Assembly (NCBI RefSeq): GCF_000576595.1
Contig: NZ_AWSA01000017.1
Span: 1 to 64,000 of the forward strand
DNA: 64,000 bases
Direction: 5' to 3'
DNA from: Intrasporangium oryzae NRRL B-24470
GTDB lineage: Bacteria > Actinomycetota > Actinomycetes > Actinomycetales > Dermatophilaceae
The number at the start of each line of letters is the position of its first letter. Within the stretch, counting starts at the first letter, position 1. This document shows positions 12,216 to 19,819 of the stretch, in pieces. The position numbers and the translations under genes were made by a program. The notes beneath the pieces are model-generated. The model was not told the DNA's origin. It did no database searches and saw only the letters and a list, made by a program, of their open reading frames with translations.

Positions 12216-13267
12216 GCGAGCTCGGCGAGCGTCCGGACGACCTCGATCCGCTGCGGGGTGCTCCCGGCGAACGGCGAGATCGACAGCGTCGTCACGCCGG
12301 CCTCCGCGTAACGGGTGAGCCGCTCCGCGACCCGCTCGCGCGAGCCGATCAGCGCGGTCTCGTCGATGAACTCGAAGGGGACGGCCTGCGCCGCTTCCCG
12401 GTGAGACCCGCCGAGGAAGAGGTCCTGGATCCGCGCGGCCTCCTCCTCGAAGCCCATGCGGCAGGCGAGCTGGTTGTAGAAGTTCTTCTCCCGGGAGCCC
12501 ATCCCGCCGATGTAGAGCGCGCAGTACGCCCGGACCGCGTCCGCTGCGCGCTCCACGTCGTCGTCGAGGACGACGGGCACCGTGGGCACGACGTCGAAGC
12601 CGCGCAGTGCCTCCTCCTGCGTGCTTTCGGGCGCGGCCCCGCCGCCGCGCCGGCGCCCGGCCGCGATCGCGGAGAGGAGGTCTGCGGAGTGCTCGGGGCT
12701 GTAGAAGATCGCAAGCCACCCGTCGGCGATCTCGCCGCTCAGCTCGAGGTTGCGGGGCCCGACGGCGGCGAGGTAGATCGGCAGGGGGTCCTGGACCGGT
12801 CGCACCGTCAGCTTGAGGGCCTTCCCGGGACCGTCCGGCAGCGGGAGCGTGAAGTGGCGGCCGGAGTGGGTGACGGTCTCGCGGCGCAGGGCTGACCGGA
12901 CGATCTCGACGTACTCGCGGGTGCGGCCGAGCGGGTCGGCGAAGCGGACCCCGTGCCAGCCCTCGCTCACCTGCGGCCCCGAGACCCCGAGGCCGAGCCG
13001 GAACCGGCCACCCGAGAGCGTGTCGATCGTGGCCGCAGTCATCGCGGTCATCGTCGGCGTCCGGCCCGGGATCTGCATCACGGCCGAGCCCAGCACGACG
13101 CGCTCGGTCAGGGCTCCGACCCAGGCGAGCACCGACGGGCTGTCCGAGCCGTACGCCTCGGCGACCCAGACACTGTCGTAGCCGAGTCGGTCGGCCTCCG
13201 TCGCCAGGGCGATGTTGTCCGCACCGACACCTGCACCCCAGTAGCCGAGGTTGAGTCCGAGTCTCAT
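12209..13267 (-). CDS. LLM-class F420-dependent oxidoreductase
   Basis: This 352-residue TIM-barrel enzyme belongs to the bacterial luciferase-like family that uses coenzyme F420. The N-terminus MRLGLNLGYWG, the AEAYGSDSP segment, TIDTLSGGRFRLGLGVSGPQ (cofactor region, near residue 90) and the C-terminal IGSRERVAERLTRYAEAG are typical. The substrate is unknown. The ATG at 13267 is chosen because family members start just before this first strand; the frame runs further upstream into the divergent gene. The stop lies in a nine-copy 12-bp repeat. It diverges from the aldo/keto reductase. Confidence 0.9.
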   Translation of the reverse strand: MRLGLNLGYWGAGVGADNIALATEADRLGYDSVWVAEAYGSDSPSVLAWVGALTERVVLGSAVMQIPGRTPTMTAMTAATIDTLSGGRFRLGLGVSGPQVSEGWHGVRFADPLGRTREYVEIVRSALRRETVTHSGRHFTLPLPDGPGKALKLTVRPVQDPLPIYLAAVGPRNLELSGEIADGWLAIFYSPEHSADLLSAIAAGRRRGGGAAPESTQEEALRGFDVVPTVPVVLDDDVERAADAVRAYCALYIGGMGSREKNFYNQLACRMGFEEEAARIQDLFLGGSHREAAQAVPFEFIDETALIGSRERVAERLTRYAEAGVTTLSISPFAGSTPQRIEVVRTLAELAG

Positions 13268-13314
13268 GGACGGCAGCGTCTCACGGGCGGCGGCCGGCCG
13301 GCGTCGGGACCCAC

Positions 13315-13320
13315 TACGGT
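13315..13320 (+). promoter_or_regulatory. Leaderless promoter -10 of the aldo/keto reductase gene (TACGGT)
   Basis: TACGGT ends 8 nt before the ATG at 13329. Confidence 0.55.
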
Positions 13321-13328
13321 TCGGAGTC

Positions 13329-14270
13329 ATGCGCAGGCGTCTCGGCTCGTCCGGTCTCACGATCACCCCGCTGGCCCTGGGCACCATGACGTGGGGCAGC
13401 GCCGTCGACCGGCACGAGGCGGGCGACCACGTCCGCGCGTTCGTGGACGCGGGCGGTGACGTCGTCGACACCGCGTACGGCTATGGGGGCGGAGACGCCG
13501 AGATGATCCTCGGCTCGCTCATCGGCACGACGATCCCCCGCGATGACCTCGTCATCTGCACGAAGGCGGGGATCTCCCGAGTCGGGGACGAGCGGCGGGT
13601 CGACGTGTCCCGACGCGGCCTCATGAACCAGCTCGAGACGTCTCTGGCGCGGCTCGGCACCGACCACGTCGACCTGTGGCTCGTCCACACGTGGTCCGAT
13701 GACGTCCCGCTCACCGAGACCCTGTCGGCGCTCGAGTGGGCGGTTTCGTCCGGGCGGGCGCGCTATGTCGGCGTCTCGAACTACAGCGGCTGGCAGGCGA
13801 CCCGGGCCTTCAGCCTCCTCGAGCAGGCGCGCGTGCCCCTCGTCGCCAACGAGGTGCAGTACTCCCTCGTATGCCGCTCACCCGAGGCCGAGGTCGCGCC
13901 GGCTGCCGCTGCACTGGGCTTCGGGCTGCTCGCGTGGTCCCCTCTCGGTCGTGGTGTCCTCACGGGGAAGTACCGCCACGGGATCCCGTCGGGGTCACGG
14001 GCCGCGTCACCGGACTTCCCGAACTTCGCCCAGCGGTTCCTCGACGAGCACAGCGCGAGGGTGACCGACGCGCTCGCGATGGCGGCTCGGGGCCTCGGCG
14101 TCGGGACCACGGAGGTGGCCCTCGCCTGGGTCCGCGACCGGACCGGCGTCGCGGCGCCGATCGTCGGGGTGCGGACCGTCGCACAGCTGCGCACCGCGCT
14201 CAAGAGCCTCGACCTCACGCTACCCGAGGAGATCGTGGCGGCCCTGGACGACGTCTCGCTCACCGACTGA
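13329..14270 (+). CDS. Aldo/keto reductase
   Basis: This 313-residue NADPH-dependent aldo/keto reductase is related to the potassium-channel beta/YghZ group. The catalytic tetrad is visible: Asp and Tyr in DTAYGYGGGDAE (near 46), Lys in VICTKAGIS and His in LWLVHTWSDD. The NADP-binding end shows AWSPLGRGVLTGKY and IVGVRTVAQL. The substrate is unknown. The ATG at 13329 has a TANNNT element 8 nt upstream and places the first beta-hairpin MRRRLGSSGL at the N-terminus. It is divergently paired with the F420 oxidoreductase. Confidence 0.92.
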   Translation: MRRRLGSSGLTITPLALGTMTWGSAVDRHEAGDHVRAFVDAGGDVVDTAYGYGGGDAEMILGSLIGTTIPRDDLVICTKAGISRVGDERRVDVSRRGLMNQLETSLARLGTDHVDLWLVHTWSDDVPLTETLSALEWAVSSGRARYVGVSNYSGWQATRAFSLLEQARVPLVANEVQYSLVCRSPEAEVAPAAAALGFGLLAWSPLGRGVLTGKYRHGIPSGSRAASPDFPNFAQRFLDEHSARVTDALAMAARGLGVGTTEVALAWVRDRTGVAAPIVGVRTVAQLRTALKSLDLTLPEEIVAALDDVSLTD

Positions 14271-14311
14271 CCGGCCGCCACGGCGCGACGGCCGGAGACT
14301 GACCCGATCGG

Positions 14312-14809
14312 TCAGGCGCGGGCGCCGGCGGTGCCGTCGCTCTGCCGGTCGTTCTCGTCGTCGGGCTCCGCGAGGTCGTCGTCGTCGTCCTCGTCGTCGT
14401 CGTCCTCCGCGTCGTCGTCCTCGTACTCGTCGTCCTCGTACTCGTCGTCTTCCTCGTCCTCGTCGTCCTCGTCCTCGTCGTCCTCGTCGTCCTCGTCTTC
14501 GTCGTCCTCGTCGTCGTCTTCGTCGTCGTCTTCGTCGTCGTACTCGTCCGAGTCGAGACCGGCGTAGACCCCCGGACTGCCCTCCTCGTTCTCGTGACCG
14601 TCGAAGTCGTCGCCGTAGATCGCGAGCGGGGTGGCCACCCCGGTGGCCTCGAAGAGGGCCTCGTCGTAGTCGTCGAAGGCCTCGGCAAGGTCCTGGGCGG
14701 CCGCGATGGCCATGGGGTGGTCGGGATCGCGACTCTGGTGCGCGGACTCGAAGTGGCGTTCGAGGGCGGTGATGAGCCGCTCGAGGGCGGCGCGCGGGTC
14801 GACGGTCAT
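14312..14809 (-). CDS. Small protein with a long Asp/Glu-rich tail
   Basis: The 165-residue product has a helical N-terminal domain (about 1-75) and then a tail of roughly 75 residues that is almost only Asp and Glu. Related actinobacterial proteins are often labelled primosomal protein, but I see no domain to justify that. The tail would be disordered and DNA-mimic-like in charge. It is encoded by a run of GAC/GAG triplets prone to length change. The ATG at 14809 has a TANNNT element 7 nt upstream. It is convergent with the aldo/keto reductase. Function unknown. Confidence 0.8.
   Translation of the reverse strand: MTVDPRAALERLITALERHFESAHQSRDPDHPMAIAAAQDLAEAFDDYDEALFEATGVATPLAIYGDDFDGHENEEGSPGVYAGLDSDEYDDEDDDEDDDEDDEDEDDEDDEDEDDEDEEDDEYEDDEYEDDDAEDDDDEDDDDDLAEPDDENDRQSDGTAGARA
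14375..14548. repeat. GTC/CTC triplet run encoding the acidic tail
   Basis: About 174 bp consist almost wholly of GTC, CTC and TAC-type triplets on the plus strand, that is GAC/GAG codons of the acidic protein on the minus strand. Slippage here would change tail length in frame. Confidence 0.9.
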
Positions 14810-14816
14810 GGAATCG

Positions 14817-14822
14817 ACCGTA
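14817..14822 (-). promoter_or_regulatory. Leaderless promoter -10 of the acidic-tail gene (TACGGT)
   Basis: Minus-strand TACGGT ends 7 nt before the ATG at 14809. Confidence 0.55.
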
Positions 14823-14953
14823 GTCGACCCGGAGACGCCTGAGAACCGGTTTGCGCCCCGGAGCGGCCCTCGCTCCCCCCGCCGCAGCGCTCGGGGACGG
14901 GCACGTCGGCATCCTCGCCACAGAGCGCCCGGGCCGGTGCCACAATGTCGACG

Positions 14954-15139
14954 ATGACCGAGTACGAGTACCGCGTGCTGACCTTCGACCGCCACACGTC
15001 CAAGGCCGATGCACGCCAAGCCGTCCGCGAGCACGCGGAGTACGGCCGGTGGGAGCTCTCCCGGACCGTGATCTACGTCGGCGGGGTGCGCCGGATGTGG
15101 CTGCGCCGTCGGATCATGCGCGTCGACCGCACAGCCTGA
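14954..15139 (+). CDS. DUF5703 family small protein
   Basis: A 61-residue basic protein, MTEYEYRVLTFDR at the start and a very Arg-rich C-terminus, matching the actinobacterial DUF5703 family of unknown function. Another in-frame ATG is at 14945. I prefer 14954 because the hexamer CACAAT (14941-14946), with the conserved A and T of a -10 box, then lies 7 nt upstream. It sits between the acidic-tail gene and the M20 peptidase. Confidence 0.75.
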   Translation: MTEYEYRVLTFDRHTSKADARQAVREHAEYGRWELSRTVIYVGGVRRMWLRRRIMRVDRTA

Positions 15140-15194
15140 GCGCGCCAGCGCCGCATCGGGGCGGGTGGGCCGCCGGTCACGGCCGCGGCATCCT

Positions 15195-16526
15195 TCAGCA
15201 GGTGCGCAGGAAGTCGCCGAGCACGCGCGCACCGAACCTCAGTGAGTCCAGTGGGACGCGCTCATCGACCCCGTGGAACATCGGCGCGAAGTCAAGGTCC
15301 GCGGGCAGCCGGAGCGGCGCGAAGCCGTAGCCGGTGATGCCGAGCCGGGCGAGCGCCTTGTTGTCCGTGCCGCCGGACAGGCAGTAGGGCAGGACGGCCG
15401 CGGTCGGGTCCTCCCGGAGGAGCGACTGCTTCATCGACTGGACGAGGTCGCCGTCGAACGGCGACTCGATCGCGATGTCGCGGTGGACGACCTCGACCTC
15501 GACGTGCTCGCCCGCCAGCTCGCGGATCGTCGCCATGAGCGTCCCCTCGTGCCCCGGCAGGAACCGGCAGTCGACCGCCGCGCTCGCCGTCTGCGGGATG
15601 ACGTTGTGCTTGTAGCCCGACTCGAGCATGGTCACGTTGGACGTGTCTCGCAGCGTCCCCCGCACGAAGCCCTGCGCGCCGCGCAAGGTCCCCAGCAGCG
15701 GCTCGAGGTCAGCGGCATACCCGATGCCCGTCAGGGAACTCAGGCCGTCGAGGAGCTGGCGCACGGAGGCGATGTACTCGCGCGGCCACTCGTGGGCCGC
15801 GATGCGTCCGATGGCGGCTGCGAGCCGGACGATGGCGTTCTCGTCGTTGGGGACCGAGCCGTGCCCGGCGCGGCCGTGGGCGTGCAGCCGGAGCCAGGCG
15901 ATGCCCTTCTCTGCGGTCTGGAGGAGGTAGGCGCGCCGATCGCCCTCCGGGGTGGGCACGGTGACGCTGTAGCCGCCGACCTCGCTGACGGCCTCGGTCA
16001 CCCCGTCGAACCACTGGGGGTGGTGGTCGACGAGCCAGTGGCTGCCGAGCTCGCCGCCCGCCTCCTCGTCGGCGAAGAAAACGAACGTCGTCGTGCGGGC
16101 GGGCTTGGTGCCGGACCTGGCGAACTCGCGGATGTTCGCGAGGATCATCGCGTCCATGTCCTTCATGTCGACCGCGCCGCGGCCCCAGATGCAGCCGTCG
16201 CGCTCCTCGGCCGCGAACGGGTCGACCTGCCAGTCGTCGGCGCTGGCCGGCACGACATCGAGGTGGCCGTGGACCGCGAGCCCCGGCCGGCTCGGGTCCG
16301 CTCCCTCGACGCGGACGACGACGGTCGCACGACCGGGCTCGCTCTCGAGCAGCTCGGCGTCGAGGCCGACCTCGGCGAGCTCGCCCATGACGTACTCCGC
16401 CGCCTTGCGCTCCCCCGGCCCGGAGCCGTCGCCGTAGTTGGACGAGTCGATACGGATCAGCTCCGAGCAGATCCGGGCGACCTCGTCCTCGGCGGCGATC
16501 GGGCGGTCTGCGGCGTGGATCGTCAT
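15195..16526 (-). CDS. M20/M25/M40 family metallopeptidase
   Basis: This 443-residue zinc peptidase of the M20 clan probably cleaves dipeptides or N-acyl amino acids in the cytosol. The metal ligands are visible: His and Asp in AVHGHLDVVPA, bridging Asp in WGRGAVDMKDMDA, the catalytic pair in FFADEEAGGELG, and His in MFHGVDERVP near the end. The dimerisation domain lies between about 205 and 330. From memory, the M. tuberculosis homologue Rv2141c is also near uppP and mshC. The ATG at 16526 is supported by a TANNNT element 7 nt upstream. Confidence 0.92.
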   Translation of the reverse strand: MTIHAADRPIAAEDEVARICSELIRIDSSNYGDGSGPGERKAAEYVMGELAEVGLDAELLESEPGRATVVVRVEGADPSRPGLAVHGHLDVVPASADDWQVDPFAAEERDGCIWGRGAVDMKDMDAMILANIREFARSGTKPARTTTFVFFADEEAGGELGSHWLVDHHPQWFDGVTEAVSEVGGYSVTVPTPEGDRRAYLLQTAEKGIAWLRLHAHGRAGHGSVPNDENAIVRLAAAIGRIAAHEWPREYIASVRQLLDGLSSLTGIGYAADLEPLLGTLRGAQGFVRGTLRDTSNVTMLESGYKHNVIPQTASAAVDCRFLPGHEGTLMATIRELAGEHVEVEVVHRDIAIESPFDGDLVQSMKQSLLREDPTAAVLPYCLSGGTDNKALARLGITGYGFAPLRLPADLDFAPMFHGVDERVPLDSLRFGARVLGDFLRTC

Positions 16527-16533
16527 GCGCCTC

Positions 16534-16539
16534 AGCGTA
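16534..16539 (-). promoter_or_regulatory. Leaderless promoter -10 of the M20 peptidase gene (TACGCT)
   Basis: Minus-strand TACGCT ends 7 nt before the ATG at 16526. Confidence 0.6.
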
Positions 16540-16661
16540 GGCCGCGGCTCACGCGGGTGGCGGGACGGCCCCTGGGATGCCCGTTTCGTCTTCCAGCCGG
16601 ACCCGTGCTAACGTTCTTCTCGCCGCAAGGGACACCGAAAAGGCCCCTTGCTCATCACCTT

Positions 16662-16748
16662 GTCGGGGTGGCGGAATGGCAGACGCGCTAGCTTGAGGTG
16701 CTAGTGCCCTTAACGGGCGTGGGGGTTCAAGTCCCCCCCTCGACACCA
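16662..16748 (+). tRNA. tRNA-Leu (anticodon GAG)
   Basis: A class II tRNA of 87 nt including an encoded CCA. The acceptor stem GTCGGGG pairs with CCTCGAC (one G-U), discriminator A. The anticodon stem CTAGC/GCTAG holds the loop TTGAGGT, anticodon GAG. The long variable arm is visible (TGCCC-TTAAC-GGGCG), and GGTTCAAGTCC forms the T loop. A 7-bp hairpin (16625-16631 with 16645-16651) lies just upstream and a possible -10 TAACGT at 16609-16614. Confidence 0.97.
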
Positions 16749-16754
16749 CGGAGC

Positions 16755-16785
16755 AGGGCCCGGGTCATCTGACCCGGGCCCTTCT
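16755..16785 (+). terminator. Terminator of tRNA-Leu
   Basis: A perfect 13-bp stem (16755-16767 with 16770-16782) begins 7 nt after the tRNA and is followed by a short pyrimidine run TTCTC. Confidence 0.85.
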
Positions 16786-16816
16786 CGCATGCGGATGCAC
16801 AGGCTCACCCGCTCCC

Positions 16817-17278
16817 TCAGGCGGTCTGCTCCAGCATCAGCTCGCGGCCGAGCCGCTCGGCCTCGGCATGCCCTTGCCGGTGGCTCTCCTCCGCCACGCT
16901 CAGGACCTCGGCCTTGCGCGGGTCCAGGTGGGCGAGCGTGAGGTCGACGACGATCTCGGTCAGGTCGAGCCCGAGGATGTCGACGAGCTGCCGGCGCATG
17001 AACGGGTTCTCGTAGTCCCAGCCGTGCGTCGGACTGCCCGGTCCATAGGCACCCCCGCGCGCCGTGACGACGACGCAGCGACGGCCGGCCAGGGGGTAGG
17101 TGATGCTGAAGCCGGGGAAGAGCCGGATGTCGGTGTAGATGTGGTCGAGCCAGGACTTGAGACCGGCCGGGATCCCCAGGTTATAGAGCGGTGCGGCGAT
17201 GAGGAGGGCGTCGGCCGCGGAACCGCAACCAAACGCGGCAAGGGACAAATAGGGGCAGGGGCCGACGAGGCGAGGCAA
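16817..17278 (-). pseudogene. N-terminally truncated FMN-dependent NADH-azoreductase / NAD(P)H dehydrogenase
   Basis: The last ~133 residues match the C-terminal two thirds of AzoR-type flavodoxin-fold reductases: ADALLIAAPLYNLGIPAGLK (flavin-contacting), VVVTARGGAYG, and the closing helix. The first ~70 residues, including the FMN phosphate loop, are missing. Upstream of about 17220 the reading frame passes into unrelated, A-rich sequence and the only start is a TTG at 17278, with the divergent MFS promoter 80 bp away. There is no room for the lost part. I call it a remnant; a functional shortened protein is unlikely. The break is probably a deletion. Confidence 0.72.
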
Positions 17279-17355
17279 CCGGCCAGGAGCATCCCCTCAA
17301 AGGGGGCGAACCGACCGCCTCCCGTCCATCCGGTCGCCGCGACGGGCGCGAGCCC

Positions 17356-17361
17356 TACGCT
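17356..17361 (+). promoter_or_regulatory. Leaderless promoter -10 of the MFS gene (TACGCT)
   Basis: TACGCT ends 7 nt before the GTG at 17369. Confidence 0.55.
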
Positions 17362-17368
17362 GTCGCCC

Positions 17369-18631
17369 GTGACCTTCCTGCGGGCGCTTGCGACGCTGCT
17401 ACGCCTCCGTGACTTCCGTCGGCTCTTCGTCAGCCGCGTGACGTCCCAGGGCAGCGACGGAATCTTCCAGGTCGCACTCGCGAGCCACGTGCTCTTCAAC
17501 CCCGAGAAGGCCGCCGACGCGCGCAGCATCGCCATCGCCTTTGCAGTGGTGCTCCTGCCCTACAGCCTCCTGGGTCCCTTCGTCGGCGTGCTGCTCGACC
17601 GGTGGCCGCGCCGCCAGGTCATCGTCGTGAGCCAGCTGATCCGGGTCGCGGCGATGCTCACCGTGGCCCTGCTTGTCACCGGTTCCGACTCGGGGCCGTT
17701 CTTCTTCGGCGCGGTCCTCGTCGTCTTCTCCCTCAACCGGCTCATCCTCGCCGGCTTCGGCGCCGCGCTCCCCCACGTCGTGACGCGCGACCTGCTCGTC
17801 AGCGCGAACTCGGTCGCTCCGACCTGCGGCTCCTTCGCCTACCTCATCGGAGGCGCGGTCGGCACCGGGCTGCGGGCGATCGGGACCGACCTCCTGGTCG
17901 CGCTCGTGGCTGCCGGGGCAGTGCTCGTCGCCGCCTGGGCCGCCTCGCGCCTGCCGTTCGTGGGGCCCGACGACGAGCCGGAGCGGACGGTGCGGGAAGT
18001 GCTCGGGAGCGTCGTCGAGGGCCTCGTGGAAGCCGCCCACACCTTCCCCCGCAGAGCGTGGGTGCTCCTCACGCTCGTCTTCGTGACGCGGGTCCCGATG
18101 GGCCTGCTCCTGCTCCAGTCCCTCCTGCTCTTCCGCGGCCCGTTCGGCGAGGCGATGGGTGCCGCCGGTGTGGTCGCCGCAGCGGCCGCCTCCGCGGTTG
18201 GTTTCTCCCTCGCTGCGTTCGTGACGCCGTGGCTCTCGCCGCGCCTCTCCCAGATCCCGTATGCCGTCCGAAACCTCGCGCTCGGGGGGCTCACCTGCGC
18301 GGCGCTCGGGCCCTTCCTCGCGCCGTGGAGCATCCTCGTCGTCGCCTTCGTCGTCGCCTTCGCGTCCCAGTGCATCAAGATCACCGTCGACAGCCTCATG
18401 CAGGCACACGTCCCCGACCAGCTGCTCGGGCGGGCGTTCTCCGTCTACGACATGGTCTACAACGCCGGCCTCGTCGCGGCCGCAGCGCTCGGGGCGCTGA
18501 CGCTCCCGGAGTCCGGCCTTGCATGGTGGCCCCTCCTCGGGCTCGCGGTCCTCTACGCCGTGGCGGCCTGGAGCCTGTCCCCCGTGTGGCGCTGGGCAAG
18601 CCGCCTCGACCGCACCCGGCCACTAGGCTGA
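17369..18631 (+). CDS. MFS transporter
   Basis: A 420-residue major facilitator superfamily permease with about twelve hydrophobic segments. The loop-2 motif appears as GVLLDRWPRRQVIV near residue 78, following the LLPYSLLGPFVG helix. The substrate is unknown; efflux is the usual role of this group. The GTG at 17369 gives a normal N-terminus and has a TANNNT element 7 nt upstream. The 3' end contains the promoter element of the HipA-like gene, only 4 nt separating the two genes, so the HipA-like gene may be both co-transcribed and separately started. Confidence 0.88.
   Translation: MTFLRALATLLRLRDFRRLFVSRVTSQGSDGIFQVALASHVLFNPEKAADARSIAIAFAVVLLPYSLLGPFVGVLLDRWPRRQVIVVSQLIRVAAMLTVALLVTGSDSGPFFFGAVLVVFSLNRLILAGFGAALPHVVTRDLLVSANSVAPTCGSFAYLIGGAVGTGLRAIGTDLLVALVAAGAVLVAAWAASRLPFVGPDDEPERTVREVLGSVVEGLVEAAHTFPRRAWVLLTLVFVTRVPMGLLLLQSLLLFRGPFGEAMGAAGVVAAAAASAVGFSLAAFVTPWLSPRLSQIPYAVRNLALGGLTCAALGPFLAPWSILVVAFVVAFASQCIKITVDSLMQAHVPDQLLGRAFSVYDMVYNAGLVAAAALGALTLPESGLAWWPLLGLAVLYAVAAWSLSPVWRWASRLDRTRPLG
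18624..18629 (+). promoter_or_regulatory. Leaderless promoter -10 of HipA-like gene inside the MFS 3' end
   Basis: TAGGCT ends 6 nt before the GTG at 18636 and shares its last T with the MFS stop codon. Confidence 0.6.
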
Positions 18632-18635
18632 CCGC

Positions 18636-19406
18636 GTGCTCCCCCAGCTGACCGCGACGCGTTACGTCACGCCGCTCAAGGAGGGCGGCTCCCTGCCCGG
18701 CATCGTCGAAGCCGACGACGACGGGACCTACGTCCTCAAGTTCCGTGGGGCGGGGCAGGGCCTCAAGGTCCTGGTCGCGGAGGTCCTCGTCGCCGGGCTG
18801 GCCCGACTCATCGAGGTGCCGGTCCCCGACCTCGCCGTCATCGAGCTCGACCCGCGGATCGCGAAGTACGAGGCGGACGAGGAGGTCCAGGACCTCCTCA
18901 CCGCGTCCGTGGGCAGCAACCTCGGCGTCGATTTCCTCCCCGGGTCGCTCGGCTACGACGGCTCCCGCCCGCCCGGAGCCGACCTCGCAGAGCGGATCAT
19001 CTGGCTCGACGCGTTCACGGCCAACGTCGACCGGACCTGGTCCAACCCCAACCTGCTCGTCTGGCACGGGCGGACGTGGGCCATCGACCATGGGGCCGCG
19101 CTCTACTTCCACCACTCCTGGCCGAGCCGCCCGCCGGCCCCCGAGCGGTTCGCCGCCCAGGCCTTCGACGCGAGCCGGCACGTCCTGCGCGACGTCGCCG
19201 GCAACGTTGCGGCCCGCCACGACGAGCTCGCGGAGCGGCTGACGGACGATGCCATCGACGCAGCCGTCGCCGAAGTGCCGGAGCAGTGGCTCGAGCCGAC
19301 CGCCGAGCTCCCGGACGCGCCCGCGGTGCGAGCGGCATACGGCACGATGCTCCGGGCCCGCCTCGCGACCCCAGGCGCCTGGCTGCCGACAGGGGTGCGC
19401 GCGTGA
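18636..19406 (+). CDS. HipA-like kinase family protein
   Basis: This 256-residue protein resembles the kinase core of HipA, the Ser/Thr kinase toxin that phosphorylates glutamyl-tRNA synthetase, but lacks the HipA N-terminal domain. The ATP-binding Lys is in DGTYVLKFRGAGQG (near 34), the catalytic loop is IWLDAFTANVDRTWSNPNLL, and the metal Asp is in WAIDHGAALYF. No HipB-type antitoxin is adjacent. Instead the next gene, DUF3037, overlaps by 4 bp (GTGA), so the two proteins are made together. Whether the pair is a toxin system or a housekeeping kinase with a regulator is open. Confidence 0.85.
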   Translation: MLPQLTATRYVTPLKEGGSLPGIVEADDDGTYVLKFRGAGQGLKVLVAEVLVAGLARLIEVPVPDLAVIELDPRIAKYEADEEVQDLLTASVGSNLGVDFLPGSLGYDGSRPPGADLAERIIWLDAFTANVDRTWSNPNLLVWHGRTWAIDHGAALYFHHSWPSRPPAPERFAAQAFDASRHVLRDVAGNVAARHDELAERLTDDAIDAAVAEVPEQWLEPTAELPDAPAVRAAYGTMLRARLATPGAWLPTGVRA

Positions 19407-19780
19407 ACGCCTACCAGTACGTCCTGCTCCGCCTCGTCCCCCGGGTCGACCGCGAGGAGTTCATCAACGTCGGGGTGGTGCTCTACTCGCAGGACGCCGG
19501 GTTCCTCGACGCCGCCTGGGAGCTCGACGAGGACCGCGCCGCGGCGCTCGCGCCGACGTGCGACCTCGACGGGGTCCGCGGCATGCTCGAGCGGGTCCGC
19601 GCGGTCTGCCACGGTGAGACGGGACGTGGACTGCCGACCCTCGACAAGCCCGGCCAGCGGTTCGGCTGGATCATCGCCCCCCGTTCCACGGTCGTCCAGC
19701 CGGGCCCGGTGCACGGCGGGCTCTGCGACGACCCCGCGCACGAGCTCCAGCGGCTCCTCGACCATCTCGTACGAGTGTGA
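19403..19780 (+). CDS. DUF3037 family protein
   Basis: A 125-residue protein beginning MNAYQYVLLRLVPRVDREEF, the signature of DUF3037. The family repeatedly occurs beside HipA-like kinases in bacteria (established pairing, function unknown). The GTG start at 19403 overlaps the kinase stop as GTGA, so translation is coupled. The N-terminal half reads as an alpha/beta fold with NVGVVLYS; the C-terminal half ends in HELQRLLDHLVRV. It could be the kinase partner, substrate or antitoxin. Confidence 0.85.
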   Translation: MNAYQYVLLRLVPRVDREEFINVGVVLYSQDAGFLDAAWELDEDRAAALAPTCDLDGVRGMLERVRAVCHGETGRGLPTLDKPGQRFGWIIAPRSTVVQPGPVHGGLCDDPAHELQRLLDHLVRV

Positions 19781-19819
19781 CGCGCCCTCGCTGGGTACCG
19801 ACGAAGCGCCGGGGACTGC

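Noticed and set aside
14331-14567. Poly-Ser open frame on the plus strand
   Set aside because: It is the complement of the GAC/GAG acidic tail; the minus-strand gene has a proper domain and promoter.
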